Source: Stachybotrys elegans
Taxonomy: Eukaryota; Ascomycota; Sordariomycetes; Hypocreales; Stachybotryaceae
Direction: 5' to 3'
DNA length: 64,000 bases
Assembly (NCBI GenBank): GCA_020746835.1
Contig: JAGPNK010000010.1
Coordinates: 1,674,001-1,738,000 of the forward strand
Within the stretch, counting starts at the first letter, position 1. Each line of letters opens with the position of its first letter. Both the position numbers and the translations under genes were made by a program. This document shows positions 27,101-38,710 of this stretch, piece after piece. Below the pieces are notes generated by a model that did not search any database, was not told where the DNA came from, and saw nothing but the letters and a program-made list of their open reading frames with translations.

Positions 27101-28870
27101 TGAAAAGGCACAAGCCAATCTCGCAAACTGCTGCACTCATGGCCCCACCCGGGCTTATTCCTCATGCCATAATCAGCATACGCTTGCTATGTATGGTGTC
27201 GCGCTCAAGGGCTGTCGTTATGCTCCGGCAGCCAGGGCCAATCTCGCGATGTTGTTCCTTGCCTCGTCCTTCTCTACCTCCGTCTCCGTCTCCATCTCCC
27301 CCCAAGGCATGGCATGGCATGGGCATGCATCCTCAGCTCTTGACAGCACATTCGCCAACCCTTGTCGCGCCACACACGCCCCCTTACGTACACGCTGCTG
27401 AAGCGAGAGTCGCCGGCTAGTCCCCTTGCGGCTTGACACGTTAGAAGGCTTCCCGCATGCTTCTCGAAAACTCCCCTTTAAGGAAAGGATGTCTTGGCGT
27501 GGTGGAGGGAGTGGGAATCGTAACCCAGCCCTGCAGTCGCTTAGGGGGTGGCGTGTGATGTTGGTCGACTGAAAACGCAGTGAAGTGAAATAGATCCCTT
27601 CTCTCTTACTATCCAAAGGACGTCGCTACAAATCCGATATTCATGTCCGAGGCCGAGAGCTGCGTTTACGTAGTCCAACAGGGGCGCCTCTTCGGATTGC
27701 TCGGTCGGCAATTCCCATCGATCCACAAGCTTCTGTGTCAGATGGAAGCATGCTGGAATACCTTGGGCGTCATCTAGTTCATTTTGCTATGTGGACCTCG
27801 TTCGTCCATCCTCTCCGAGCGGTTCTTGACCCATCACGTCCCAATTAAACGACGGGCCATGGCAGTCCTGTCGGAGACAAGGCAGTTTGCAAACTGTCAG
27901 AGCCAGCCCGGTTTGAGTGGAGTCGATCGCATTCGTTCTCCCGTGCCCGTCTAATATCCGCTTTGTCGTTGTCCAAAAGAGCGTTATAGTCCGTGTCCAG
28001 GGAGGGAATATGTACATACAATATGTACAGTACATGATAACAGGTGGGTTGGGCTGGACAGTATCTGAGCATCATGACGCTCCACGGGCAGAATCAAGGC
28101 ACTTCAAACGTCTCCACGCCCGAGCCATAGTAGACGAGATTCTTGGCAGGGCTGGAGGAGCAAAGCAGCCTCCCGCTCAGCCCAGTCAGGCTGCCGTAGG
28201 GCACGCCAGGGCGGTGAGCAAGCAAGCAAGCACATATTCATGTGCTATTTATGTCGGACAATTCTTGCCCAAACAATGCGTGTCAGGTTGCCTCATTGGC
28301 CAGGTTCCGAGACGTATGTACTAGAGTAAGGCGAAGGATGAACTGGCAACCCTGTGCCATGGGGCATCGTAGTAAGCAATATGCTGATCCAGGGCTTTGG
28401 TTCGAGACGGCAATTAAATACGACGATGCGAATTCACCACAAAAGTCCCAAGCCGCGTTAGTAACGCAGCCTCGGCGCCCACGGCCTGGCCCTGGGCTAG
28501 AGCTAGAAGCTATGCTAGAAGTCGTCTTATCGCGGGGTCGTTTTTCCAGGGACCCGTTCCAATTCAGGGCACGGCTTCGTTACTTGGGCTGCTGGCCCCC
28601 GATGAGGCTCCATGTTGCGACTGTGTATTATCCCGACGGCTCAAGAAGAGAAGGATTACTCCGTGGCCTTGCAAGGCATTCCCTTCCATGGCTGTGTGTC
28701 CAGCTGTGTAGTTGTGGCGGTCTGCCAGCAGCCAAGAAACTACTACTACTATTGGGTTATTGTCAGGTAGGAATGATAAAAGGCTTGGTCGACTAAATCT
28801 CCGAAATCCGTGGTCAGGGTCTGTCTGGGTATTTGGGGGCCGTTGGCCAATCCCGCTTTGGCAGATCTGT

Positions 28871-28897
28871 ATTTCGTAAATTTCGTAAATTTCGTAA
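28871..28897. repeat. ATTTCGTAA tandem repeat, three copies
   Basis: The 9-bp unit ATTTCGTAA is repeated three times without error and followed by AT. It lies in non-coding DNA and is a small recent expansion. Confidence 0.85.
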
Positions 28898-29342
28898 ATC
28901 CTTCGGGCCATGCGCACATAACCCATTGTCAATATGTAATGCCACTGCGAAGATGGGGGCAAGGGGGGGTGCGTTCGTTCAGCTCAATGCCCATCACCGC
29001 GTTCCCTTGTCCGCCTGGCCTGGGCCCCCCTTGGCGTCCATAATGCGCGCTGAAAGTGTCGTCATGGTTGCTTCTCAGCTAAGTTGGTCATGATTTGGAG
29101 ATTGTACGTACGTAAGATTGATTCCGGGAACCGAGACAACACAGGCCAGCCGTAGCGGTAGATACCGTCGGAGTCTTCCTCGATTCAATCCCCAAGGCGG
29201 CTTTGGCCTTCTCTTCCTCACGGCGCTCTCCTGCTGAGATGAGATGTGCGCTCTGAGGGCTCCAGTATTGGGGCGCAGCACTCTGAAGCATCTCCTGCCC
29301 CCATCTTTTCCTCCCATCACCAGAAGCCGATAGGGCTGGCCC

Positions 29343-29370
29343 CCCTTCCCTTCCCTTCCCTTCCCTCCCC
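29343..29370. repeat. CCCTT pentanucleotide tract
   Basis: Several CCCTT units ending in a C-rich stretch in non-coding DNA, giving a strong strand asymmetry. Confidence 0.7.
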
Positions 29371-29650
29371 CCCTCCCCTTGGACCCCCTCACTATCCCGG
29401 ACAAAACGCCCGCTTTCGTCCCAGGACCTCCCTTGCGCGTGGGCCTGCCAAGTGCAGGTGGAGATGGACTGGTAGGGCAAGGCATTTGCCCACAGAGGCC
29501 CATCCGCCCGTCCGGTATGTACACACACTGAGTGTCTAGTTGTAGGCATAAGGAGGCCTTGTTGGGCCTGGCCTGCCTGGCTTGCCTCACCCAGTTGTCG
29601 TCAGCCGAGGGGGCTGATGGGCTGCTTTGTCCTGCCTTTCGCCTGGGCAC

Positions 29651-32600
29651 CAGATGATCAATGTCTTACTCACCACGTCGGCGAGTTTTACTTGACTGAG
29701 CTGCAGCCGGGGTGCATCTGAACACGACTAAACAAGCTGAGGTAGTCTTGTGCAGGTATAGATCGGCTCCTTGACCGACATGCTCGACTTTCATTGACCT
29801 ACCCTGTACCTGCGGTAGATCTAGAGACCATCCTATCAGTATAGCATTCTTTGTGGAATGGACAGGTTTGCATTGCACATACTTGCTAGAAGGTGGTCCA
29901 TTGAAATCTGTATGTGTTCATGCACTTTATTGGTCTTGGTCGTGTTGTTGACGGTATCGAGTCGCTTCTCATCATCCTCATCCAATACTCGAATATCCGC
30001 CAACCTCTCAAAACATCCTTTACATATATCCCCAATGTAAAATGAACAGACTTCAAGAACTCGAATGGCACAGAATTGCAACAAGGCAAGGTAATCTTAG
30101 CTAAAGGTGCGTGTACAAATTACCATCTCCTCCACCATGCCGGTTGAGATGTTCGTAGAGAGACTCATGATCCGACTTTGACGATGCCCGGAGTTCTGGC
30201 CAGTACACTGAGATAGATATAGGCAATACGATGACCGAATCTGTCTATAGTTTGTGCTACTGTGAGTGTGAGAGGCCAAGAAAGATGGCGGGCTCATCGA
30301 GTCGTCCCTCGATTATCCTGTGCAACAACACCCATTGTTCCTCTGGAGAACCGGTAGCCTGGAGACCAATGCACCACAACTACACGCATGACGTGAAGAA
30401 CATGCTGTAAGAGTACATGGCCCAGCCACGGTGCTCCTCGGCCCTCAAAGGACGGATGTCATGGCACATCCGAGAAAGCCGTGTACATGCTCTACGGCAT
30501 TGCCATGCCGCTGCACATCGCTGCAAACCCGATGTCTTCCGACGCCTCCCAGAGCCGACGCCCCTGAGTCAAGATGCAGCATTTTCGGGCAGCCTCCGCG
30601 CCATCCAGGGGCCGCGTACGTCGAAAAAGGGGTGCGTTACACCACTCGTCAAACTCCAGCCCACAACCACCAGGCCTTGCAGTCTGTGATACCGGAGCGT
30701 TACGCGTTCGACCGGATACGACGCATAGTCTGCTCAAGCCACAGCGTCCTACTTCAAGACACTTGCGGGCGCATCACATACATACATGATCCTACAGAGC
30801 CACGGCTGGCGGGAAGGATGATGATATGACCTGCAGAAAAGCCTGTGTAACTCAAAAGGTGTGGCGGTCCGTGGATATGGCAATTGCCGGGAGGGGGTAA
30901 AGGGGGGAGTGGTCTGCTCTGTCTCACTGGTCGACACAGGTACGTGTGATTGATTGGGAGACCAGCCCGGACAGTTCGAAACAGTCGTCGAACGACGACA
31001 AGGCGTGTAGACTCGGACACCGAGAAACGGAGATGGCCATAGCGACACAAGCAGGTTGCCAAAGCCGAGTCTTACGAGCCGAGGTGATGATGTTGAAATG
31101 ACCCTTTCTGCCGATGAAACCTGCACGACTCGACATGTATGGGCAGGCATATGGGCTTGGCCAATCGCCACCCCCCCCGGATCACTCCGTAGCCTTACGA
31201 TCTCTGATTTATAATATCCCCGTGCGTAGCCTTGTCTGCCGTGTGTTGCTACCAAACATGGCAAAAGCGAATCTCGGTTGCGGAGGAGGGCAGGTGAGCC
31301 GCAGGGGGGACCAGGCCAAAGAGGGATAGAGACGAGAAAGCACGGCGGAGGGAGATCGATCTCGGCATCCGGTGACGATGGATGACGTTTTCCTTGATTG
31401 GATGATGCTCCAGTCGATACTTAGCCGAAGGTGTGAATGTTATGACCTATATCGGAATTCTTACCCCTCATACCAGCTTACTGCATACAGCCTCGTCTTT
31501 CCCATGTCCCGTGCCCTGTTTTGCGTCTCTGCTCGGATGTGCTTGCCAGCGGCGATGGGTAGATGATCATAGCCGCTTGAGGATACCTATGCGAAAAACT
31601 TGCTGAATGGCTTCTGACCTCGCCTCTTCTCACCCACCACGCTTTGTCGCTGTCATCTTTCAGCTCAGTGGCTGCAGAAAAGACGCGCCACCAGCTTCCC
31701 TTCCGGGACGACTAAGGCGCGCGATTCGTCACAGAGAGTCATTCGTGACATGCCGTTGGCTGCAATACGATCCGAAGTCCGTCTTACTGCCGAAGACCGA
31801 CCATTGGGCGAGGGTGAATTACACAGCAAAAAGAAAAGAAGGGGAAAAAAGTGTTGGGGAACAAGCTTGAGTGGTTTCTGACATGGTTTCTGACACGGTG
31901 ACACAACATCACCTGCGATATCCTCGTAGGGCGCCTGCTGCACGTAGAGCTGATTGGGCTGCGCCGACATCCTGTGTGAGCCGTCTATACAGACGCCCCT
32001 TGCCCTCTTCCCCCCTTGGTTGCACAAATCGGCTTGATGCTGCTGCTGCATTGGACGCTGACGTGGGGTGCAGCCAGGCAGATGTGCTACACGAGTTGGT
32101 GGTCCGCATACCGAAGCTGTTATCCGACAGCGTAAATGTAAACGTAAACGACCGGTTGTAGAACGGGGGCCCTGTCGTGTGGAATCCGCAGCCTCAACCT
32201 GGAAAGATGATTATCCGAGATGAGGGCCATGTGCGTGATTTGCCGCCTTGGTGTTTCTCCTGTGTGATGATCACAGCGCGCGTGCATGTCGGCTAGGCAA
32301 GATGCTGCCGAGACATTAGGGCTGTACTGGTGAATTTCTGCATGCGCACACATCTACGTATCTGTTACCTGGTGTATCAGTTAGAGTGTGCGGGGTTTGC
32401 GAGGCAGTCGACTGTGATTCGAAACGAGACATCCGGTGTGTTGATGCAGTGAGACAAGTGTTATCATGACGGTCCTCAGATGTTGGGATGGCTTGTGGAC
32501 CGACGCAGCAAAGCGAGCTGGGCGTTGAAACTAGCACAAGTTCGATTGTATAAACTCGGCGCATTGCATGGGGAGAGAATGTCTCGTGGATAGCATGAGC

Positions 32601-32705
32601 AGGGCTGGATCTATCCCTTCTCCGAGCGCTGGGCGTGGAGACTGGGAACAAAGCAGAAGAGACCATGAAAGTCAGGAGAGTGTTGTACGTTGGAGAACTG
32701 TTGTG
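29651..32705. other. intergenic stretch with a more AT-rich block
   Basis: No gene can be firmly supported. Between about 29836 and 30300 the base composition becomes more AT-rich. The minus strand carries an open frame at 30084-29836 (82 codons, no ATG at its upstream end) with a mixed, protein-like composition including DEDDEKRLDTVNN. No family is recognised and no convincing splice partner was found, so it is at best a remnant exon. The remaining frames look random. Confidence 0.35.
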
Positions 32706-34519
32706 CTATATTGATGCTGTAATCGTATCCCCCTCTGTCTCGTCTGATCGCAGCCCGTCAAAGATGCATTTGGCCGGGCCTTGATGCACCGCGTCAACCC
32801 ACATGATGGCCTTCAACCGCTCCTCGACATCCGCCCAGCTGGAGCCCTTGATGAGCTGGGCCGTAGACGTGCGATACCAGGGATCACGGCGGTCAAGGAC
32901 GCCCATGCCCCCATTGAAGAGCATCCATAGCTTCAGGTTTCTCAGCATCGAGCTCGAGCTGTCGAGACTCTGAATGGCGCCATGGAGCTGGCCGCGGAGC
33001 ACGGCGAACGGTAGCTTGATGCTGTTGGGCATGAAGAGCGTGACTTGGTAGGTGAGCAGCGCGACGCGGAGGGCTTCGTGTAGACCGCCCGGTGTGTACG
33101 CAAGAAGTAGTAGCCTGTACTGCACGGATAACATCATCTCCTGGAACACCTGGGGCTTGACCTTGGCGCCCTGCTTGATGAGATGGTTGGCGAGGCTACT
33201 GAAGCTGTGGAGGTCTTGGAAGACGGTACGAAGCTTCGTATCCAAGCACTCGATGAAGGCCTCAATTGAAGAGGGGCCTCCGCTGGGAAGGGTGATGCCG
33301 TGAGAAGCGTAGGCGTTGCTGGAAGCAGATGCCCATGAAAGAGCCTCGGCGTCGCAGAGCTGAGGTTTGCATCCCGTCTTCAGAGCCCATCCCAGGTCGA
33401 CACTGGATATCTGTCAGCTCCTGGGCCATCTCCGGCATGGGGGGGGGGGGGGCATCTCTCTTACCGGCATAGCTTGACCTGCAGCTTTCCATTGTGGTTG
33501 AAGGCATCCAAGCCGCCCTTGAGATGGACAATCCTCTTCATCCCCTCCATGTGTATCGCCAGCGCCGCATCATCTCCGACCACCTCGGCTGCCAGAGCGA
33601 GCGCCGAGATGATGGCAGCCGTGCCGTCCTCCAAATGACGCTGGTTGTCCTCGATTCGGTCCCGCAAGCTCGACATGCTTCGGCGGAAGTACATGATGGA
33701 CCGAGGCGAGAGCAGCTCCATGGGGCATGGCTGAGGGCTATTTGAGCTGCCGAGCATGTCGCGAAATACGCTGACGAGGAGGAGCGCCGTCATCTTGTAG
33801 ACGGGGTCGCTCAGCATCCAGTGAAACCAGGCGTCAGCCGTCGGGTCCATCTCGAAGCATATCTCGACTGGATATAGAGCATTCTTGATGGATGTAAAGT
33901 CTGCCATGCCAATGATAGTCAGCACTGAATGGGAGATGGGCGTGGGGATCGGGACGGGCAGCGTACACTCCATCAGCAGCTGGTGCTCGGCGAAACCGAC
34001 CGATTCCGCAAAGGGCTGAAGCAGGAGCGCCGGCAGAGCTCTGAGCGGGCCCGGTAGACAAGCCGTCAAGAAGACGACGTCCGATATGGTGTTGTCATGT
34101 TTCGAGAGCGACACCGTGCAAGAGGAAGATACACTGACATCGACCCGGTCTCCTTTGGTCCAATCGCGCCTGTCAGCAGGGGCTGCAAGAGCCTTTTCCT
34201 CATCACCGCCCCGTCGTGCAGTGATTATGTTACGTCTTCTCCTCTTGCCGATATTCTTGCCCACCATGCACTGACTGCGGATCAACCGGCGCGCCTCGGT
34301 GGGGGAACGGCCTTGACTGTCGGCCTGAATGAAGGTGAACTGGGGCGACTTGGCGGCCCGGCTAGATGGGCTGGGGGCAGAACCCGCAGACTGAAGACCC
34401 GTGTTCCTCGCGTCTCTCGGCCTCCGGCGAGTAGATGAAGCAGAGCTGCGCTGAGCCGGACGACGCTTCTGCTGACTCGCTGCGAGATCGATGCCCTTCC
34501 GGATTGGTGTCTCCTCCAT
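32706..34519 (-). CDS. fungal transcription-factor-domain protein without Zn2Cys6 cluster
   Basis: Two exons: 34519-33465 and 33402-32706, with a 62-nt intron (33403-33464, GTAAGA...ATCCAG). The product is 583 aa. Residues 1-60 are basic and Ser/Arg-rich. A motif around 61-95 (FTFIQADSQGR, then IRSQCMVGKN followed by GKRRRR) is typical of fungal proteins that carry the Fungal_trans_2-like middle domain but no zinc cluster. The rest is helical, with the recurring pattern LALAAEVVGDDAALAIHMEGMKRIVHLKGG seen in that domain (quoted only as key segments LALAAEV and MEGMKRIVHLKGG). Splicing restores TGC-CGT-GTC in frame. The true start is probably the ATG at 34519, because the frame upstream has no ATG. 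Regulatory function is inferred from family only. A C14 run sits inside the intron. Confidence 0.75.
33439..33452. repeat. G14/C14 homopolymer inside an intron
   Basis: Fourteen G on the plus strand (C14 on the sense strand) within the 62-nt intron of the TF-domain gene. It makes up almost a quarter of the intron. Confidence 0.85.
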
Positions 34520-35116
34520 CCTATATGTTGATGGCTTATGCAGATTGAGCAAGGGTTAATCAGCAGAGTGTCTCCCGCTTTGGTAAATGATTCATATGTA
34601 ATGATGAGAAATGGAGAGCGCCTGAAGAAGCCCGTGTCGTTGTGTATGAGATGGAGTGGGAGCTGCATCTTGTAATGCCAAGAGATGAATTGTTTTCCTG
34701 ATAAGGTAAAGCGTCGCTACTGAGAAGGCTTCATCCAGACCGTCTCCAGCACAACACCAACCTTGATGGGCCCGTCTTGACGCCAATATCGGCATTGGCT
34801 ACAAGTGCGCGTGATGACTGCTCAAGTCCAAAGCTTCGCGCCTTACTGCTGCCTTCTACACAAACAACAAAGGCGAGACCATGTCACAGCGGTCCATTGG
34901 CTTCAGAGGACACAGGCTTGGTTGGGATAAGTTGTCTATGCACTGCCTGTGCTTCGGCGGCGTCTATTTATCGGCTATATATATACTTGTATATTTATTT
35001 AGTGCAAGGGAATTATATACTCAAGAAGACTTGTTTGATCTGACAGATCCATGTGGTTGGGTTGACACCCCTCCGTAGCTCCCGTATCCAGCTCCCGCCC
35101 AAACGTCTTTGACGAC
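34520..35116. other. intergenic spacer between TF-domain gene and LPMO
   Basis: About 600 bases between two genes on the same (minus) strand. It serves as promoter of the TF-domain gene and 3' flank of the LPMO. A short AT-rich stretch with repeated TATAT/TATTTA lies at 34975-35005. No coding sequence was seen. Confidence 0.5.
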
Positions 35117-35846
35117 TTAGCGAGACACAGAAGGGCCGGGGTAAGGGTAGGTGTTGTGGTTGCCATAGATGACAAAGGTCAGGCCAGGGTCGCTACGAGA
35201 GTAGGCCCCGGGGAACGAGACGAGCGACGAAGGGGACGCGCTGCCGCCCCCAGTGACGTTGATCTGCGCACAGGCAATGTAGAACTGGGGCGCACCGGCA
35301 ATGTGCAGGCCGACGTGCTCGTAGCGGATGAGGTAGTTTCCAGGCCGAAGGTTGGAGGGGATCGTGGTGTAGACCTCGGACATGTTGGACTCAAAGGGAG
35401 GGTCGGCGGCGGGAGTGCTGCCGTACTGGTCGACCTTGAACCAGACGTTGCCGCTGGGCACCCACGAGTTGACGTCCTGGCCGTCGGGGACGCGAGCCAT
35501 GTACCACAGCGAAGGGCCCGGGTGGCTCATGCTGTTGCTCGACGTGAGGCCGAACCGGCTGCCGGCGGCGACGGTCTGGACGCCGGCAGCGGGACGGCCG
35601 GACTTTTCGTAGCAGCGCATCAGGTTGGAGCTGACGTCCTCCACGGGGCCCGATTGGGGGTTGTTGGCCGTCTCACGGACGTACTGCCAGTCATTGGAGC
35701 GGACGCCGTTGACAATCGTCTTGGGGAAGAAGTCTGTTGGCAGATGTCAGCAAGCTGTCCGGCGTTTCCGAGTGGTTGTTGTGACGCGACTTACAGTGGC
35801 CCATGGCCGCCGGGGCCAGGAGAGCGAGGAGAGTAGCAGACTTCAT
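35117..35846 (-). CDS. AA9 lytic polysaccharide monooxygenase (formerly GH61), secreted
   Basis: Two exons: 35846-35795 and 35733-35117, with a 61-nt intron (35734-35794). The product is 222 aa. A 16-residue signal peptide (MKSATLLALLAPAAMG) is followed by His17, which becomes the mature N-terminal His of the copper histidine brace. The second brace His is His88 in MSHPGPSLWYMARVP. Second-sphere His161 and Gln167 plus axial Tyr169 are in GLHIAGAPQFYIACAQ. Cys58 and Cys172 would form the conserved disulfide. The C-terminal motif FPGAYSRSDPG...YPGPSV is standard. The enzyme oxidatively cleaves cellulose or related glucans outside the cell using O2 or H2O2 and a reductant. There is no carbohydrate-binding module, so it is a single-domain enzyme of normal length for the family. 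Splicing creates the Tyr after His17 across the junction. Confidence 0.95.
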
Positions 35847-35922
35847 AGTGATCTGCTCGAGCGAGTTTATTCTACAGCTGAGATGTCAATGATGGCGGGA
35901 ATTGACCACTGGCTGGCTGGGC

Positions 35923-35929
35923 ATTTATA
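35923..35929 (-). promoter_or_regulatory. TATA box of the LPMO gene
   Basis: The minus strand reads TATAAAT here, about 77-83 bases upstream of the LPMO start codon. This is a fitting distance for a fungal TATA element with a short leader. Confidence 0.5.
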
Positions 35930-37591
35930 CGCGACTCACGCAACTGACGATGGAGACGTCGTCGGCGACCACGATGCTCACTTCCTACCAATCAGCCTCT
36001 CATCTCCCTAAAGGAGTTTCTCCTTCCCAAACAATCGCTGAGCTCTTCAACCTTCGCGGGGCTGTAACAGGCAATGATCTGACATTTCCCGGAGTGCGAG
36101 GTTCCGATATGTCGACACGATAGGCGCTGCCGGCTCCGTTGCCCGACTTTCCCGCAGATAAGTCTCCATGCCTCGGCCATTTAAAGCTCCATCAATGAAA
36201 ACAAGCAAGGCGACGGAGAGCGCTGCCCATCGAGATGTCGTGACGAGCTGAAGGCCTCGACTTGTCTCAAGTGGTTGGTTTCCCAGGATGGAGATGATGC
36301 AGGGAGATAAGCAACGGGGCTCGCTACGTCGGCTTTACTGACTGCATAACTTGCTGTTGCCGTTTTGGTATTGATAATAGGACAGATGCGGCGCAGAAGG
36401 ACTGGGATATCGGATCGCTGTACCGTGGGGTGTGGAGGGACTGCGCAGCAGTACCCAGGTTGCTGAGGACAGAAGCAGACAGCGCCTCGCTGGAATTAGA
36501 CTTGTGCAGACACTTCCCCATATGGCCATCCCTTGCTTCGTATGTGCTTCTTGGAACGTATATGTGCTCGATTTATTATGTTGGTGGCAGTAAATGGCGC
36601 CTGCTTATTGGTTGTTGAACACATCAGTCGTGTTGGTTGCGGTGCATGACATCACAAAGGGAAGTATCACATGGCCATACATTGACGCAGAAGGACTTAC
36701 AATACCTCGAATCCAAAGAAAGGCATTTCTACCCTGAACGACCCCTCATTGTATCGTCTTGCGCCATCCTGTACGGATCCTCGGCTTTGTGTGAGGAGTG
36801 GGAAGTGTCCGGACAACCAGCTCGTGTATTGATCAAGTCTACATGCGTCCAAACTCCAAGAGGCATTTTCGTCTTACCAACGGCAACTACTCTTTTGTCC
36901 AGTGGAGGGGATGAGCCTAAGGTCTGAAAATGCTCCCGCCTCGGCAATGCCCTGCTCCAATTCCGCATCAGAGTCGTATCCTGCCGGGTCGACGCTCCAC
37001 CTGTTGTCGAAACGGACTCGCACCTTTCCACCCGGTCCAGATCTGTATTGAGGGGTCCCAGTTTAATGAGATCGCCAGGAGTCAAGGCTCTTCTCGATCG
37101 AGTTGTATTCTTGGGGCCACCTCGATCAACTCCCGTCCCCACCAAAGCAGAAAAGATGGCCATCTAAGCATCCTGTATATTGTGCACAGCCTCCTATACC
37201 ACCATTTGCATTTATACCGCAGCACTCGTCGTGTGGACCAAGGTTAGGATAATCTTCGAGCCCACTGCAGCGGGAGCTTGACCCTACTGCCCGGTAAGAC
37301 ATGATCCTCAGAAGAACGTCAAAGAATGTGGCGGCTTGTTGTAATATTTACAATATTTGATACCTAGAAGGAACTACCCTATGTTTCTCAACTTGAAATT
37401 TAACAAAATTAAGTAAAGTAGGTCTTGCGGCCATCTAATTTGCGTGGACTTTATGTAGGCCTTGACAGAAATATATACTGGTAAGAGCGGTGGAAATTGA
37501 AGTGGTTTCCACATAATCTTGACACAGTTCATGTCTCAAAGTATCATACTGAAGAGCCATGTTAAGAAATAATATGGTTACTCGGAATCTC
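35930..37591. other. intergenic region, AT-rich toward the right
   Basis: No gene is supported. The right half (about 37320-37580) is distinctly AT-rich, with TATTTACAATATTTGA-like sequence, and would serve as 3' flank of the 2EXR gene. Open frames are short. Confidence 0.5.
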
Positions 37592-38365
37592 CTAGCTGAG
37601 CCACTCTGCTACCGTCATGTCCGAGCAGAGCCATTGCTCAAAGTTCATCCCAAATCCAATCCAATTCTCTATGCCTGTTGACATGTGGCAATCCTCACCG
37701 AAGAGAATGTCAGCTTCTGTCCCGGTAGTTGTCCGCCCAGATGCCTTATCCGTGGCCCTGATGCTCTCTCTCGGGCAAGGCCAATACAGATCCTCCCACT
37801 CGTCCCGCCAACTCCACAGCCCATCTGCGCAAAGAAGATGAATCTCTTGCAGATTTCGGAAACCAGGCAATTCGTCATGGAACGAGTATCCATATTCTTC
37901 ACTCATCTCGCCTTCATACTTGAGCCGACGAATGAGTTGTTGTTCGGGCAAAATCACCTCAAAGTCAATGTCGGGGATGCAGATCCTGTCTACCTCAAAA
38001 TTGATCCAGAGATAACGCTCATCAGCTCGGACAAAGGACGGCTGATACAGGCCAAGATTGCGAGACTCGCTGCATGCCTGCATGACAGCCGGGGCAGGCG
38101 TCGAGGATACGATGTGGATTGCGAGTCCTCTGCCACCATGCTCTCTTTTGAATCGGACATCGACATCTCGAGCAACGACACTCAGCCTCCATATATGAGC
38201 ACGGAGCTCAATCGGGAGACGAGGAAAGGGATGGAAAGTGGGCATGTGACGGCGTAACTGAGGGCTCGGGCTCGGGCTCGGGCTTTGGGTCAGCCCGAGT
38301 AGTGAGTCAGTAGATAGGCGGGAATGTGCGTCTTCAGAGGATGAAGCTGATGGACGGGAATGCAT
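37592..38365 (-). CDS. 2EXR-domain protein of unknown function
   Basis: Single exon, 257 aa from the ATG at 38365. The domain begins with the diagnostic FHPFPRLPIELRAHIWRLSV, followed by a spacer and the second conserved block (PAPAVMQACSESRNLGL, then DERYLWINFEVDRICIPD). This is the pattern of the 2EXR domain, which is abundant in filamentous ascomycetes and has no established function. The remaining ~110 residues are Trp-rich and acidic (ADGLWSWRDEWEDLYWP). The ATG at 38245, which places the domain at the very N-terminus (217 aa), is an equally good start. The extra N-terminal 40 residues are Ser-rich and end in an SPSPSPSP run encoded by a GGCTCG repeat. No signal peptide, so probably intracellular. 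Confidence 0.8.
   Translation of the reverse strand: MHSRPSASSSEDAHSRLSTDSLLGLTQSPSPSPSPQLRRHMPTFHPFPRLPIELRAHIWRLSVVARDVDVRFKREHGGRGLAIHIVSSTPAPAVMQACSESRNLGLYQPSFVRADERYLWINFEVDRICIPDIDFEVILPEQQLIRRLKYEGEMSEEYGYSFHDELPGFRNLQEIHLLCADGLWSWRDEWEDLYWPCPRESIRATDKASGRTTTGTEADILFGEDCHMSTGIENWIGFGMNFEQWLCSDMTVAEWLS
38262..38283. repeat. GGCTCG hexanucleotide repeat
   Basis: Three to four units of GGCTCG. On the minus strand they encode the Ser-Pro run in the possible N-terminal extension of the 2EXR protein. Confidence 0.8.
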
Positions 38366-38710
38366 AAGACAAACAGAGGCAGCGGCATTGCATCGAACGG
38401 GGAGTTCTTTGGTCAAAAATGACGGTCCATGTGCGCGGTCACTAAGTGAGCACCAGCTTCCAACCAATTCCAGAACGCTCTAGACTCTGGAAAAGGGGTT
38501 GGTTTAATTGGAGACTTGTGCACCACGTATTCTCATGTACGTGAATCTAATAATGTTCAAAGCCAGCCACGGCAATTAAACCACAACTAGGCATTTGGCT
38601 CGTATATAGTTGAATTGACTTTGTGGTTCCCGCTCTTGCCCTTCTCCGAGCCACATTCGCTGTCGTAATCAACTTTGGCTAGAATCATCCTTGTTTCTGG
38701 GCTGGAGAGA
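38366..38710. other. short divergent spacer
   Basis: Spacer between the minus-strand 2EXR gene and the candidate plus-strand small secreted gene. It holds AT-rich sequence but no distinct element. Confidence 0.4.

Larger units (their letters stand above)
22421..29650. other. gene desert, right part
   Basis: No supportable gene in about 7 kb. Features noted are a 13-bp direct duplication (24159-24184), a 9-bp unit repeated three times (28871-28897) and a CCCTT pentamer run (about 29343-29370). A B-box-like GTTCGAGAC near 28400 was examined as a possible tRNA and rejected. The open frames are compositionally random. Confidence 0.45.

Noticed and set aside
28395..28425. Possible tRNA gene with a B-box-like GTTCGAGAC
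   Set aside because: The flanking bases do not form a T-arm stem, and no matching acceptor or D-arm was found.
12549..31264. Many frames of 100-250 codons on both strands in the desert
   Set aside because: They overlap each other in several frames, are low-complexity or random, and show no domain, signal peptide or splice consistency. They are typical chance frames of GC-rich DNA.
37320..37580. RIP-mutated repeat
   Set aside because: The stretch is AT-rich but short, and no duplicated counterpart or transposon-like sequence was found in the window.
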